From Massilia rubra (GTDB taxonomy: Bacteria; Pseudomonadota; Gammaproteobacteria; Burkholderiales; Burkholderiaceae_D), in contig NZ_VUYU01000005.1 in NCBI RefSeq assembly GCF_011682065.1, forward strand, positions 1-64,000: DNA of 64,000 bases, written 5' to 3'. Below the pieces are notes generated by a model, which was given only the letters and a program-made list of their open reading frames with translations, was not told where the DNA came from and did not search any database. The number at the start of each line of letters is the position of its first letter. Position 1 is the stretch's first letter. Below, piece by piece: positions 53,961-63,201 of the stretch. Position numbers and translations under genes: made by a program.

Positions 53961-54617
53961 TTACAGGGCCGGGACCTGGAGCTTGAACGATTCCCACGGA
54001 AAGCTGCGCGTGTGCAAGATGCAGAACGGCGAAGCGAGCGGCGCTTCCAGGTACGACAGTGCGTCCGACAGCAAATCGAGTTCCACCACCCTGAGCGCGT
54101 TGTTAGGATCGTTGCGCGCCACTTGGGAGAGCACCCCCGACTTGACCACGAACGACACCTCTTCGCGCCGGCCGAAGAACGATGCGTACTCGATTTCCGT
54201 GTCGCCGCCCCACATGTAGCAATAAAAATAGACCAGGTCGGCCTTGTGCGCGATGCTCAGTTCCTTCAGGTAACGGAAGAAATCGTCCGGAGGCAGTTCG
54301 TCGCGCAAGTCGCTGTCCACATGCCCCCCGAGCGACTCGGGGGCGAGGATGGGCGTGTGCGCCTGGCCCGCCAGCGCGTGCCAGGACAACACCTCGGATG
54401 AATGCCATTCGGCGCAATCCGTGTCGGGATCGCACACCGGCCGGATGACCAACAGCCCGCCCTCCGGCGGCACGAACACGCCGGGTTCGTCATGCAGCGC
54501 GTAGTCGACCGGGGCATCGATCAAATAGGCATGTGCGGCCAGCAGCGGATCGTTGCGCACCGCGGATAACAAGGCGTCATTGCATCGTGCAAAAACTTCG
54601 CTTGCGTACCAGGTCAT
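53961..54617 (-). CDS. Unrecognised cytoplasmic protein, 218 aa
   Basis: The start at 54617 is set by GGAAG upstream; a much longer open frame further upstream lacks support. It has no signal or TM. Acidic and aromatic residues are frequent (KADLVYFYCYMWGGDTEIEY; DLRDELPPDDFFRYL). The sequence is well conserved-looking in style (YLIDAPVDYALHDEPGVFVP) but I cannot place it in a family. It precedes the DUF3857 gene on the same strand by 91 bases and is divergent from the patatin-like gene. Confidence 0.6.
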   Translation of the reverse strand: MTWYASEVFARCNDALLSAVRNDPLLAAHAYLIDAPVDYALHDEPGVFVPPEGGLLVIRPVCDPDTDCAEWHSSEVLSWHALAGQAHTPILAPESLGGHVDSDLRDELPPDDFFRYLKELSIAHKADLVYFYCYMWGGDTEIEYASFFGRREEVSFVVKSGVLSQVARNDPNNALRVVELDLLSDALSYLEAPLASPFCILHTRSFPWESFKLQVPAL

Positions 54618-54819
54618 GTGATTGCTTCCATTGAGATTGGTCGGTCCGCTTGCGGCGGGAGCCGTCCATTGTACGTGGCCGTCGACCGCCATGGTCGCCG
54701 CTGGAAGTGCGCTGTGTTCGGATCGCATGGCGACGGCCGCGAGTATTCCCTGACGCCGGCTGCGCAACTGTCGGCATGGCGACTTGCCTCGACGGCGCAC
54801 TTGTCGCCATAATCGCGCC

Positions 54820-55905
54820 ATGCACGCACTTTCCTTCCACGCCGGTCCGCACGCGCTGGCCCACATCCGCCAGCACGGCCTGCGCGCGCGCGACATCGCC
54901 GTCGTTCCCGCCGCCGCCGGCGGCCCCAAAGGCTTGATTTTCCAGTCGCTCGACCAATGGCTGTTCGGCCACTGGTTCGCGCAAGCGCCGCGCGAGCGCG
55001 CCCTGATCGGCGCCTCGATCGGCGCCTGGCGCATGGCGGCCGCCTGCCAGGCCGACCCGGTCGCCGCGTTCGCCAGGCTGGGCGAGCTGTACTGCGGCCA
55101 GCGCTACACCGCCAAGCCCTCGCCGCAGGAAATCGACACGGTCTGCCGCACACTGCTGCACGATCTGGTGGGCGGCCAGGAAGCGCAAGTGATCGCTCAC
55201 CCTCACCACCGCCTGCATATCATCGCCGCGCGCGGGCGCGGTGCGCTGGCCGCGCCGGCGCACCGGCGCGCCGAAGCGAGCGGTTTCGCCGCCGCCGCGC
55301 TGCTCAACCTGGTGTCGCGCGCCAGCCTGTCACGCATGGCCGAACGGGTGCTCGTGAGCGACGCGCGCGGCGCGCCGGCCTGGATGACGCCCGGCTTCGA
55401 CAGCTTCACCACCCATTTCGCCACCCTCGACAGCGCCAACCTGGCCGACGCCCTGCTGGCCTCGGGCACGCTGCCGATGCTGATGCAGCCGGTGCGCGGT
55501 ATTGCCGGCGCGCCGCCGGGCGCCTACTGGGATGGCGGCCTGGTCGACTATCACCTGGCGCTGCCGTATTCCAAGCTGGCGCCGGGCGAGATCGTGCTGT
55601 ACCCGCACTTCAGCGAGCATATCGTGCCGGGCTGGCTGGACAAGGCGATGCCCTGGCGGCGCATGGCGCGTGGCCCCCAGCGCGGCTGGCTCGACAACGT
55701 GCTGCTGGTCGCGCCGACCCCGCATTTCCTCAGTACCCTGCCGCGTGGCAAGCTGCTGGACCGCAAGGATTTTACTTTTTACGGGCTCGACCACGACGCC
55801 CGCATCCGCAACTGGCAACAGGCGATCGGACAGGGCCAGCGCCTGCGCGACGAATTCGCCGCGTTTGTCGAGCAGCCGGACCTGTCGCGTATCCGGGCAT
55901 TTTGA
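54820..55905 (+). CDS. Patatin-like phospholipase family protein
   Basis: 361 aa. An oxyanion-type glycine stretch (AAAGGPKG, 31-38), the nucleophile elbow GASIGAW with S67, and a DGG motif (YWDGGLVDY) supply the Ser-Asp dyad of patatin-type lipid acyl hydrolases. There is no signal peptide, so it should act inside the cell or at the inner face of the membrane. The ATG at 54820 lacks a strong ribosome site. Upstream, ATGGCGAC (54776-54783) and GTCGCCAT (54803-54810) form an exact 8-base inverted repeat directly before the gene. Substrate unknown. Confidence 0.8.
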   Translation: MHALSFHAGPHALAHIRQHGLRARDIAVVPAAAGGPKGLIFQSLDQWLFGHWFAQAPRERALIGASIGAWRMAAACQADPVAAFARLGELYCGQRYTAKPSPQEIDTVCRTLLHDLVGGQEAQVIAHPHHRLHIIAARGRGALAAPAHRRAEASGFAAAALLNLVSRASLSRMAERVLVSDARGAPAWMTPGFDSFTTHFATLDSANLADALLASGTLPMLMQPVRGIAGAPPGAYWDGGLVDYHLALPYSKLAPGEIVLYPHFSEHIVPGWLDKAMPWRRMARGPQRGWLDNVLLVAPTPHFLSTLPRGKLLDRKDFTFYGLDHDARIRNWQQAIGQGQRLRDEFAAFVEQPDLSRIRAF

Positions 55906-56039
55906 ACGGCGGCATGATCCAGTCACCGAAGGTCGGCGTGACAAGCTGCGCCAGCCATGCCGGCACAAGGCATCAGGAAGCGCTTGGGCGTATCGTCATG
56001 TGGAACGAGATGATGAGCCAGAATTTCCGATTGATCGCA

Positions 56040-56068
56040 TTGTAATGTGTAGTACTGGATGCTACAGT
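56040..56068 (+). promoter_or_regulatory. Promoter and possible operator of the toxin-antitoxin pair
   Basis: TTGTAA (56040-56045), a 17-base spacer and TACAGT (56063-56068). The toxin ATG begins only 5 bases after the -10, with no ribosome site between, so the transcript may be leaderless. An inverted repeat, TGTAG ... CTACA, spans the spacer and the -10 (56048-56066), a suitable operator for the antitoxin. Confidence 0.5.
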
Positions 56069-56073
56069 GACCT

Positions 56074-56490
56074 ATGCCGAAAAGAACCTCGTCTCCGGAA
56101 GCCGCCGCAGCGGCAGCCCCTCGACTCCAGCATGTGCGGGTTTTCAAGACAGCTTGGTTTGCCAGGGCGGCCCGCAAGCGCGGGATTGCCGATCCCGAGC
56201 TGTGCAAGGCCATGAAGGAGGTGATGGAAGGCAAAGCGGACGCTTTGGGCGGCGGCGTCTGGAAGAAAAGACTCAATGACAACATGGATCGATCCATCAT
56301 TGCCGCGAAAGGCGAGAAAAACTGGATCTTCCTGTTCCTGTATATGAAAAAGGACCGTGAAAACATCGACAAGGCGGAAGAGACGCAGTTCAAGAAGTTG
56401 GCTGGCAGCTATGCATTACTGACCCCGTCAGCCATCGCGGCGTTGTTGAAATCTTGCGATTTAGTGGAGATATGCCATGAGCAATACTAA
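56074..56490 (+). CDS. RelE/HigB-type toxin of a type II toxin-antitoxin pair
   Basis: 138 aa. The core from about residue 20 (VRVFKTAWFARAARKRGI) to FKKLAGSYALLTPSAIAALL matches the small RelE-superfamily ribonuclease fold of HigB-like proteins that are encoded in front of a Cro/C1-type antitoxin. An extra N-terminal tail of about 18 residues is Ala-rich. Toxin before antitoxin and a 14-base overlap with the next gene are typical of higBA. Target presumably ribosome-bound mRNA, by family; not shown here. Positive residues K64 and K65 and several aromatics could serve in RNA binding. Confidence 0.8.
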   Translation: MPKRTSSPEAAAAAAPRLQHVRVFKTAWFARAARKRGIADPELCKAMKEVMEGKADALGGGVWKKRLNDNMDRSIIAAKGEKNWIFLFLYMKKDRENIDKAEETQFKKLAGSYALLTPSAIAALLKSCDLVEICHEQY

Positions 56491-57013
56491 ACCGGCGATA
56501 GTAAAGCCAGCCAAGGCAGCAAAGAAGCCAGCGGAAAAATCTGGCTTACCAGAAGGTATGCGGCAAGCCGAGGCCTTGACGGCAATGGCAACAGTCGTTC
56601 CTGCGCGCCAGGTGGCGTCAGCCAATAAAGCCGTCGCCACCATGAAAAGCGCCCCCACCCGCAAGGCGCAAACGCGGCCCCACCGTAGCGACGCTTTTGA
56701 GGCGATCCATGGCGCTGCGGCCGCGCTCCACGCAGTGGGCGTCATCGACAAAAAAACGATGCGCGAATTTGACGAGAGTTGCTTTTCCCCGCCGTCGTTG
56801 ACTGCGCGTGACGTCCTGCGTATCCGCAACAAGGAGAACCTCAGCCAGGAAGTTCTGGCGCGCTACATGGGGATAACGAAGTCGACGGTGGTGAAATGGG
56901 AGTCGGCATACAACATTCCAAGCCCAATGGCGCAACGATTGTTGAAAGTCATCGACGAACAAGGCATTGACGCTATTGCCCACGGGGCAGGGCGGCGCAC
57001 AGGGGGTGTTTAG
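56477..57013 (+). CDS. HigA-type antitoxin with XRE (Cro/C1) DNA-binding domain
   Basis: 178 aa, longer than usual (about 100-140). The C-terminal helix-turn-helix is clear ([23 protein letters not shown], residues about 125-147). It is preceded by a Lys/Ala-rich disordered tail of about 70 residues ([14 protein letters not shown]) and a linker ([18 protein letters not shown]). It overlaps the toxin gene by 14 bases. It should neutralise the toxin and bind the palindrome in the promoter. The long basic N-terminal extension is unusual. Confidence 0.8.
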   Translation: MSNTKPAIVKPAKAAKKPAEKSGLPEGMRQAEALTAMATVVPARQVASANKAVATMKSAPTRKAQTRPHRSDAFEAIHGAAAALHAVGVIDKKTMREFDESCFSPPSLTARDVLRIRNKENLSQEVLARYMGITKSTVVKWESAYNIPSPMAQRLLKVIDEQGIDAIAHGAGRRTGGV

Positions 57014-57033
57014 GCCGAGAACGCAGTAGCGCG

Positions 57034-57080
57034 TGCCGCCCCGTGCTTGCCGCTCCGGCTTGCCGCCCCGGCTTGCCGCG
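57034..57080. repeat. Short tandem repeat of 13-14 bases
   Basis: Three units, TGCCGCCCCGTGCT, TGCCGCTCCGGCT and TGCCGCCCCGGCT, then a partial fourth. They lie between the antitoxin gene and ychF. Confidence 0.65.
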
Positions 57081-57225
57081 AGTACTGTTCTTTCTCCTGC
57101 CGGCCTGGGCACAATATGCCCAAACCCGGTTTTTGCGGCCCCCGGCCCTATCCAAGGTTACAATATGGGGTTTTGGGGCTTGCGTGTTTGAGCGCCCCTC
57201 GTCCATCGAACCAGAAAGTCTTCCC

Positions 57226-58317
57226 ATGAGTCTCCAATGCGGCATCGTCGGCCTGCCCAACGTCGGCAAGTCCACCCTCTTCAACGCCCTGACCAAGGCC
57301 GGCATTCCGGCTGAAAACTATCCGTTCTGCACCATCGAGCCGAACGTCGGCGTGGTCGAAGTACCGGACCCGCGCATGGCTGCGCTGGCGGACATCGTCA
57401 AGCCGGAACGCATGGTCAACGCCATCGTCGAATTCGTCGACATCGCCGGCCTGGTCGCCGGCGCGTCGAAGGGCGAGGGCCTGGGCAACCAGTTCCTGTC
57501 GCACATCCGCGAAACCGACGCCATCGTCAACGTGGTGCGTTGCTTCGAAGACGACAATGTGATCCACGTGGCGGGCAAGATCAGCCCGCTGGACGACATC
57601 GAAGTCATCCAGACCGAGCTGGCGCTGGCCGACATGGGCACGGTCGAAAAAGCCATCCACCGCGAGAACAAGAAAGCCCGTTCCGGCGACAAGGATGCCG
57701 CCAAGCTGGTCGCGCTGATGGAACGCATGATGCCGTTCCTGAACGACGCCAAGCCGGTGCGCGCCATGGGCCTGGATGCCGAAGAAATGTTGCTGATCAA
57801 GCCGCTGTGCCTGATCACCGCCAAGCCGGCCATGTACGTGGCCAACGTGTCCGACACGGGCTTCACCAACAACCCGCTGCTCGACCAGTTGACCGCCTAC
57901 GCCAAGGGTCAGAATGCGCCGATCGTGGCCATCTGCGCCGCCATCGAATCCGAAATCGCCGACCTCGACGATGCCGACAAGGGTGCTTTCCTGGCCGACA
58001 TGGGCATGCAAGAGCCGGGCCTCGATCGCCTGATCCGCGCCGCCTACAAGCTGCTCGGCCTGCAGACCTACTTCACCGCCGGCGTGAAGGAAGTGCGCGC
58101 CTGGACCATCCACGTGGGCGATACCGCGCCGCAAGCGGCCGGCGTGATCCACACCGACTTCGAACGCGGCTTCATTCGCGCGCAAACCATTGCCTACGAT
58201 GATTTCGTCGCGTACAAGGGCGAAGCGGGCTCCAAGGAAGCGGGCAAGATGCGCGCCGAGGGCAAGGAATATGTGGTCAAGGATGGCGATGTGCTGAACT
58301 TCCTGTTCAACGTGTAA
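57226..58317 (+). CDS. ychF: Redox-regulated ATPase YchF
   Basis: 363 aa, standard length. An Obg-related P-loop ATPase that binds ribosomes. G1 is [19 protein letters not shown]3 is [20 protein letters not shown]. The G4 position reads ANVSDTG rather than NKxD, the altered form that gives this family its ATP preference. The C-terminal TGS domain is [19 protein letters not shown]. The ATG at 57226 fixes the typical [16 protein letters not shown] start; the long upstream extension is not supported. A TACAAT (57159-57164) may be its -10. Confidence 0.97.
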   Translation: MSLQCGIVGLPNVGKSTLFNALTKAGIPAENYPFCTIEPNVGVVEVPDPRMAALADIVKPERMVNAIVEFVDIAGLVAGASKGEGLGNQFLSHIRETDAIVNVVRCFEDDNVIHVAGKISPLDDIEVIQTELALADMGTVEKAIHRENKKARSGDKDAAKLVALMERMMPFLNDAKPVRAMGLDAEEMLLIKPLCLITAKPAMYVANVSDTGFTNNPLLDQLTAYAKGQNAPIVAICAAIESEIADLDDADKGAFLADMGMQEPGLDRLIRAAYKLLGLQTYFTAGVKEVRAWTIHVGDTAPQAAGVIHTDFERGFIRAQTIAYDDFVAYKGEAGSKEAGKMRAEGKEYVVKDGDVLNFLFNV

Positions 58318-58361
58318 GTCTAACCGGACAAGGCGCAGACACCTGCGCCATCCGATCACAA

Positions 58362-58397
58362 GAACCCCGTTCATCGATCGCGATGGCGGGGTTTTTT
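58362..58397 (+). terminator. Terminator behind ychF
   Basis: ACCCCG (58364-58369) pairs with CGGGGT (58387-58392), with CATCG/CGATG pairing inside, followed by a run of T to 58397. Confidence 0.85.
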
Positions 58398-58462
58398 GCT
58401 GTTGCTGCCGAGATGGCTGTGCGTCCCCGATCAATCCTGACGACCAGAGAGGAAGTGTCCAA

Positions 58463-59623
58463 GTGAGCGAGTACCAATATTACGAATTCCGTGCGGTCGA
58501 GCGGCCTTTGAGCCGGGACGAGATGGCCGAACTGCGGGCGACATCCTCGCGCGCGACTATTTCGCCAACCGGTTTTGTGAATGAATACCACTGGGGCGAT
58601 CTGAAAGGCGATCCGCAAGCATGGATGCGGCGCTATTTCGACGCCTTTGTGTACTCCGCGAATTGGAGTACTTGCCGTCTCGTACTGCGCCTCCCGCCCG
58701 GGACCTTGGGTCGCGCCGACGTGGCGCCGTTCCAGACGCCAACCTTGCTGAGCTGCGAAGAGACTAGGTCCGGCCTGGTCATCGACTGGTCGCTGGAGGC
58801 GGGCGGCGACGACGAGCGCTTCTGCATGGAGGATGGCCCAGGCTGGATGGATCGCCTCCTGCCGGTGCGCGACGAATTATTGCGTGGCGACCTGCGCGCG
58901 CTGTACCTCGGTTGGCTTGCCGGCGTCAGCATGGGCGATGTCGACGACGACGACATGGAGCCGGCGGTTCCCGCAGGCTTGTCCCGACTAACTGCCGCGC
59001 AGCAAGCATTGGCCGCGTTCCTGGAAATCGACCCGGACCTGCTCGCTGCGGCGGCGGCGGGGAGCGCCGGACAGGATGCGGGACTCGACGACGACAGCGT
59101 TGAAACATGGATCGCAGGCTTGCCGAAGAAGGAGATGGGCCTTGTCTTGAACATGCTGTTGCACGGCGAGTCGCAGCAGGCGGAGCGCCGGGTCAAGTCG
59201 GCCTTTCGTGCATGGCACAAGGAGAGTGGCTCCAGCGAGCCGGGCAACGCCGGACAACGCAGCGTCGCCGATCTGCGGGTTCTGGCAACGCAGGCCGAAG
59301 CAGTTCGCATGAAACAGCAAGCGGACGAGCAATTGCGCCGCGACGAGGCCGCGCGCAAGCAGCGCGAAGCCTATCTGCACAGCCTGGCCGAAAAAGCTGA
59401 ACAATGCTGGAGCGACATGGAACAGAATGCGCTACGGGCAACAGCGTCCTCGTACGACGCTGTCAAACGCACGATGGCCGATCTTGCCGATGCGTATGCT
59501 CTGCGCGGCAACACGGACCACTACCAGCGCTTGCTGCGCGCCTTCGTGGACCGCCATGGCAAACGCGCCGCGTTGATGCGGCGCCTGATTTCCGCCGGAC
59601 TGTGGCGCGAGCCGGCAGGCTAA
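58463..59623 (+). CDS. Unrecognised protein, 386 aa
   Basis: The GTG start has GAGAGGAAG in front. The N-terminal half (EYQYYEFRAVERPLSRDEMA, WGDLKGDPQAWMRRYFDAFVY, STCRLVLRLP) is well ordered and has an acidic stretch (MGDVDDDDMEPAVP, about 155-168). The C-terminal half is helical with a coiled-coil segment (about 275-315) followed by YALRGNTDHYQRLLRAFVDRH. No signal or TM. I do not recognise the family. The C-terminal part resembles the helical tail of proteins often paired with SWIM zinc-finger proteins, but no such partner is here. It stands alone between the ychF terminator and the two-component genes. Confidence 0.7.
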   Translation: MSEYQYYEFRAVERPLSRDEMAELRATSSRATISPTGFVNEYHWGDLKGDPQAWMRRYFDAFVYSANWSTCRLVLRLPPGTLGRADVAPFQTPTLLSCEETRSGLVIDWSLEAGGDDERFCMEDGPGWMDRLLPVRDELLRGDLRALYLGWLAGVSMGDVDDDDMEPAVPAGLSRLTAAQQALAAFLEIDPDLLAAAAAGSAGQDAGLDDDSVETWIAGLPKKEMGLVLNMLLHGESQQAERRVKSAFRAWHKESGSSEPGNAGQRSVADLRVLATQAEAVRMKQQADEQLRRDEAARKQREAYLHSLAEKAEQCWSDMEQNALRATASSYDAVKRTMADLADAYALRGNTDHYQRLLRAFVDRHGKRAALMRRLISAGLWREPAG

Positions 59624-59846
59624 CTCCGCAAGTTCATTCCGGCCGGCATCGCCGCGCATCCTTCGCCCCCATCCCGGTCCACGGCGTCGCGCCCTGTCGC
59701 CCATAGCCCGATGCTGTGACGCGCATCATGGGCGCGCAAAAGTAACAACCTACAATCAATAATCGATTTACAACAGCAGCAACATCGGCCCGGCGCCCCT
59801 GGCAGCCGGCGGCGGGTGATCGGGCTTAGCGGCGAACGGAACGACG

Positions 59847-61544
59847 ATGGTGATTGCGGACTCCCCCCTGAACAAGGATGCGGCCTGCGCGGCAGCCCAG
59901 TCCGACGTGGTCTACAGCCAACTGGTCGCACGCATCCGGCTGGTGCTCACTGTCTCCGCCGTCCTGGTCGCGATCCTCGACCACGCCGGCCCCGGCCCGG
60001 CCAACCTCACCGCGCTGATGGTCCTGTCGGCCTACGCGCTCTTGTGCGCGGCGGTCTACCTGTGCCCGCGCTGCCAGCCGCGCTGGACCCGCGGCAAGCT
60101 GCGCCACCGGCTCGACGTGGCCGTGTCGGCGGCGGTGGTGGCCGCGGTCGGCCAGGCCGACATCTTCCCGCTGGTCTTCCTGTTTTTCGCCATCGTGGTC
60201 GCCTCGCTGCGCTACGGCCTGGCCGAAGGCGTGCGCGTGACCATCGCCACGGTCCTGCTGTACTACCTGGCGGCCATGCTGACCTTGCCCGAGGTGGCGC
60301 CGGCGCGCGTGCTGCTGCGCGCGGCGGTGCTGCTCGCGTTCGGGCGCGTGATCGCGCAACTGGGCGAATTGCATATCCTGGCGGCGCGCCGCCAGGCCTT
60401 GCTGCGCGAATTGAACCAGGTGGCCAACCCGCGCTTCGGCGTCGAACGCAGCATGACGGCCGCACTGGAGAAGATACGCGCCTTCTTCATGGCCGACAGC
60501 TGCCTGATGCTGCTCGCCGACCCGGAGCAGGAGCACGAGCGTGGCGCCCACTTCCTGCGCACGGTGCGGGCGGACGGCCCCACCGTGGTCCCGGCCATCC
60601 CGATCGACGCCGCCCTGGCGCGCGCCATGCTGCCCGAACCGCGCACCCACGTCTTGCTGTATGTGCGCGCCTGGCGCTGCTGGCGCGCGTTTGGCGGCTG
60701 CGCGCTCGGCTACGCCGACGAGCCCGCCACCTGGACCGGGCACGCCTGCGGCAGCCTGCGCGAACTGGCCGAGCTGCTCGGCGCCGCCTCCTTCATCAGC
60801 GCCCCAGTGAACTTCGGACGCGGCAAGGGCCGCATCATTGTCGCCGCCGGCACGCGCCACCTGGGCCGCGGCGACGCCCTGTTCCTGGCGCGCATCGCCG
60901 AGCAGGGATTGCGCGCCATCGAGCGCATCGACCTGCTCGACCGGATCGCCTCCGACGCGGCCGCGCTCGAGCGCAAGAAGATCGCGCTCGACCTGCACGA
61001 CAGCGCGATCCAGTCCTACATCGGCTTGCAGCTTGGCTTGGCCGCGCTGTGCCGCAAGGCCGCCCCCGGCAACCCGCTCGCGGCCGACCTCGACCGGCTG
61101 GTGACGATCGCGGCCGACGTCATCGGCCAACTGCGCGACGAAGCCCGGCGCGCCTGCGCCGCACCCGGCGCCGACCAGTCCATGTTCCTGGCCGCGCTGC
61201 GGCGCCAGGCGGCGCAGGCGAGCAGCGCCTACGGCGTCGCGATCCGCATCGACGCCGCGCCCGGTCTGGCGCTGGGCGACCGGCTCGGCGCGGAAGTGCT
61301 GCACATCGTGCGCGAAGGCATCAGCAATGTGTGCCGCCATACCAGCGCCGGCAGCGCCACCGTGGCGCTGCGCTGCGCCGGCGCCACGCTGCGGATCGAC
61401 ATCATCAACCCGCACGACGGCGCCACGCCGCCGCGGTTCCAGCCGCGTTCCCTCAGCGAGCGCGCCGTCGCCCTCGGCGGCGCCGCCGTGGTACGCGAGG
61501 GCGGCGCCAACGAGACCATTGTCACCGTGGAGATCCCATTATGA
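59847..61544 (+). CDS. NarL-type membrane sensor histidine kinase (HisKA_3) with GAF-like domain
   Basis: 565 aa. The N-terminal membrane region has about five to six TM helices (about 25-170). A GAF-like cytosolic domain (about 190-360) contains GHACGSLRELAELLGAASF. The phosphoacceptor helix is ERKKIALDLHDSAIQSYIGL with H384. The ATPase part is short, as in NarX/DesK-type kinases (VLHIVREGISNVCRHTSAG). The stop overlaps the regulator ATG (ATGA). Signal unknown. It faces the Tad genes and may control them. Confidence 0.88.
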   Translation: MVIADSPLNKDAACAAAQSDVVYSQLVARIRLVLTVSAVLVAILDHAGPGPANLTALMVLSAYALLCAAVYLCPRCQPRWTRGKLRHRLDVAVSAAVVAAVGQADIFPLVFLFFAIVVASLRYGLAEGVRVTIATVLLYYLAAMLTLPEVAPARVLLRAAVLLAFGRVIAQLGELHILAARRQALLRELNQVANPRFGVERSMTAALEKIRAFFMADSCLMLLADPEQEHERGAHFLRTVRADGPTVVPAIPIDAALARAMLPEPRTHVLLYVRAWRCWRAFGGCALGYADEPATWTGHACGSLRELAELLGAASFISAPVNFGRGKGRIIVAAGTRHLGRGDALFLARIAEQGLRAIERIDLLDRIASDAAALERKKIALDLHDSAIQSYIGLQLGLAALCRKAAPGNPLAADLDRLVTIAADVIGQLRDEARRACAAPGADQSMFLAALRRQAAQASSAYGVAIRIDAAPGLALGDRLGAEVLHIVREGISNVCRHTSAGSATVALRCAGATLRIDIINPHDGATPPRFQPRSLSERAVALGGAAVVREGGANETIVTVEIPL

Positions 61545-62272
61545 AAAGCGAAGCGCACGACACCATCAACGTCATGCTGGTCGAAGACCACCAGACCATG
61601 TTGTGGGGCCTGCAAACCCTGGTCGAGGCCGAGCGTCCGCGCATGGCGGTGGTGGGCACGGCGCGCACCTGCGACGAGGCGCTGGCCGGCGCCGCCCGGC
61701 TGGCGCCGGACGTGATCCTGCTCGACCTCGACCTGGGCGGGGTGTCGGTGCTCGAATTCCTGCCCGAGCTGCTGGCCAATGGCGTCTCGCGCGCACTGGT
61801 GCTGACCGCCGCGCACGACCCCGCGCTGCTCGACCTGGCGGCGCGGCGCGGCGCGCGCGGCATCCTGCACAAGGAAGTCACGGCCGACCAGGTCATCAAG
61901 GCGATCGCCAAGATCCACCGTGGCGAACTGTGGTTCGACGCCGCCACCATGGACCGGGTGTTCGGCCAGATGCTTGGCTGGCGGCGCGCGCTTTGCCCCG
62001 ATGCGGCACCCGAAAAGCACGCCGCCCTGACCGCGCGCGAGCGCGCCATCGTCAGCGCCGTCGTCGAACTGAGCGGCTGCGCCAACCATGAGGTGGCGCA
62101 GCGTCTGTTCATTTCGGAGCACACGCTGCGCAACCATCTCAGTTCGATCTACCGCAAGCTCGACGTGCCCAACCGGCTCGGCATGTACGTGTATGCGATC
62201 CGCCATGGCCTGGTGCAGCCGGCGCAGGGCGCCCGATCCGAGCCCCCTACTGGGCGCCGAGGATCGGCATGA
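61541..62272 (+). CDS. NarL/LuxR-family response regulator
   Basis: 243 aa. Receiver domain with phospho-acceptor D62 (VILLDLDLGGV) and the conserved Lys in GILHKEVTADQV. The C-terminal LuxR-type helix-turn-helix is LTARERAIVSAVVEL to SEHTLRNHLSSIYRKL (about 168-215). It is translationally coupled to the kinase. The last 26 bases overlap the 3' end of tadC on the opposite strand, so the two transcripts converge and overlap. Confidence 0.9.
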   Translation: MKSEAHDTINVMLVEDHQTMLWGLQTLVEAERPRMAVVGTARTCDEALAGAARLAPDVILLDLDLGGVSVLEFLPELLANGVSRALVLTAAHDPALLDLAARRGARGILHKEVTADQVIKAIAKIHRGELWFDAATMDRVFGQMLGWRRALCPDAAPEKHAALTARERAIVSAVVELSGCANHEVAQRLFISEHTLRNHLSSIYRKLDVPNRLGMYVYAIRHGLVQPAQGARSEPPTGRRGSA

Positions 62273-63155
62273 TGGTGCGCACGATGACGATCATGGCCGG
62301 TCCCAGCACCACCATGATGATCGCCGGGAAAATGAACAGGGCCAGCGGAATGAGCATCTTGGTCGGTACCTTGGCCGCGTGTTCCTCGGCGCGTACCTGG
62401 CGCTTGTGGCGCAGGTCTTCCGAAAACACCCGCAGCGATTCGCCGATGCTGGTGCCGAATTTGTCCGACTGCGCCAGCATGGTGGCGAAGGTGCCGACTT
62501 CCTCGATCCCGGTGCGTAGCGCCAGGTTGCGCAGCGACTGCGCGCGGCTGGCGCCGGCCCGCATCTCCAGGTTGGTCAGGTGCAGTTCCTCGGCCAGCGC
62601 GCGGCTGCTCAGGCCAATTTCGTCGGCCACCCGCAACAGGGCCGCGTCCAGTCCCAGGCCGGCTTCCACGCAGACCAGCATCAGGTCGGCGGCATCGGGA
62701 AAGTGCGCGAACATCTCGCGCTTGCGTTCGCGCAGGCGCAGCCACAGCGCCACGTTCGGCAGGTAACATCCGGCCAGCGCCGCGATCCCCAGGTTCATCA
62801 GCACCGTCATCTCGTCCATGCTGGTGAAGGCGCGCAGCAGCAGCCAGGTGCATCCCGCGAACACCAGCGGCAGCACCGTCTTAAGCCCGAAGTAGATCAG
62901 GCGCGCATCGGCGCGGCGGATGCCGGCGTTGATGAAGCGCAGGCGCAGCGGCGAGCTTTCCCAGTCGCCGCTGGGCGCCAGCAGCCGGGCGAACGGGCCC
63001 ACCGCGTGCGCCACGGTGGTGCGCCAGTCGGCTCCGGCGCGCGGCTTGCCGAGCGCCTCCAGGCGCCGCAGCTCGCGGCTGGGCACGAGCAGCAGGTACA
63101 GGCCGGCGATGGCGGCGGTGACGGCCAGGCAGACCAGGGCAGCGAGCACGAACAT
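62247..63155 (-). CDS. tadC: Tad pilus inner-membrane platform protein TadC (type II secretion F family)
   Basis: 302 aa. It has the T2SF domain with a cluster of TM helices at both ends (ALVCLAVTAAIAGLYLLLV near the N-terminus; FIFPAIIMVVLGPAMIVIV at the C-terminus) and the core motif PDAADLMLVCVEAGLGLDAA. With TadB it forms the membrane base of the Flp/Tad pilus. It lies 46 bases behind tadB. Confidence 0.9.
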   Translation of the reverse strand: MFVLAALVCLAVTAAIAGLYLLLVPSRELRRLEALGKPRAGADWRTTVAHAVGPFARLLAPSGDWESSPLRLRFINAGIRRADARLIYFGLKTVLPLVFAGCTWLLLRAFTSMDEMTVLMNLGIAALAGCYLPNVALWLRLRERKREMFAHFPDAADLMLVCVEAGLGLDAALLRVADEIGLSSRALAEELHLTNLEMRAGASRAQSLRNLALRTGIEEVGTFATMLAQSDKFGTSIGESLRVFSEDLRHKRQVRAEEHAAKVPTKMLIPLALFIFPAIIMVVLGPAMIVIVRTIMPILGAQ

Positions 63156-63201
63156 GATGATCCCCTTTTCAGTTAAGGATGAAATTCGGTGTCGATTCGG
63201 T

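Noticed and set aside
54618-55034. N-terminal extension of the 218-residue unknown protein
   Set aside because: The extension is antisense to the patatin-like gene and Arg/Ala-rich; GGAAG before the ATG at 54617 supports the short form.
59816-61540. Very long frame running out of phase through the NarL-type kinase into the regulator
   Set aside because: Only the part from 61541 has domain content; the rest is an out-of-frame reading of the kinase gene.
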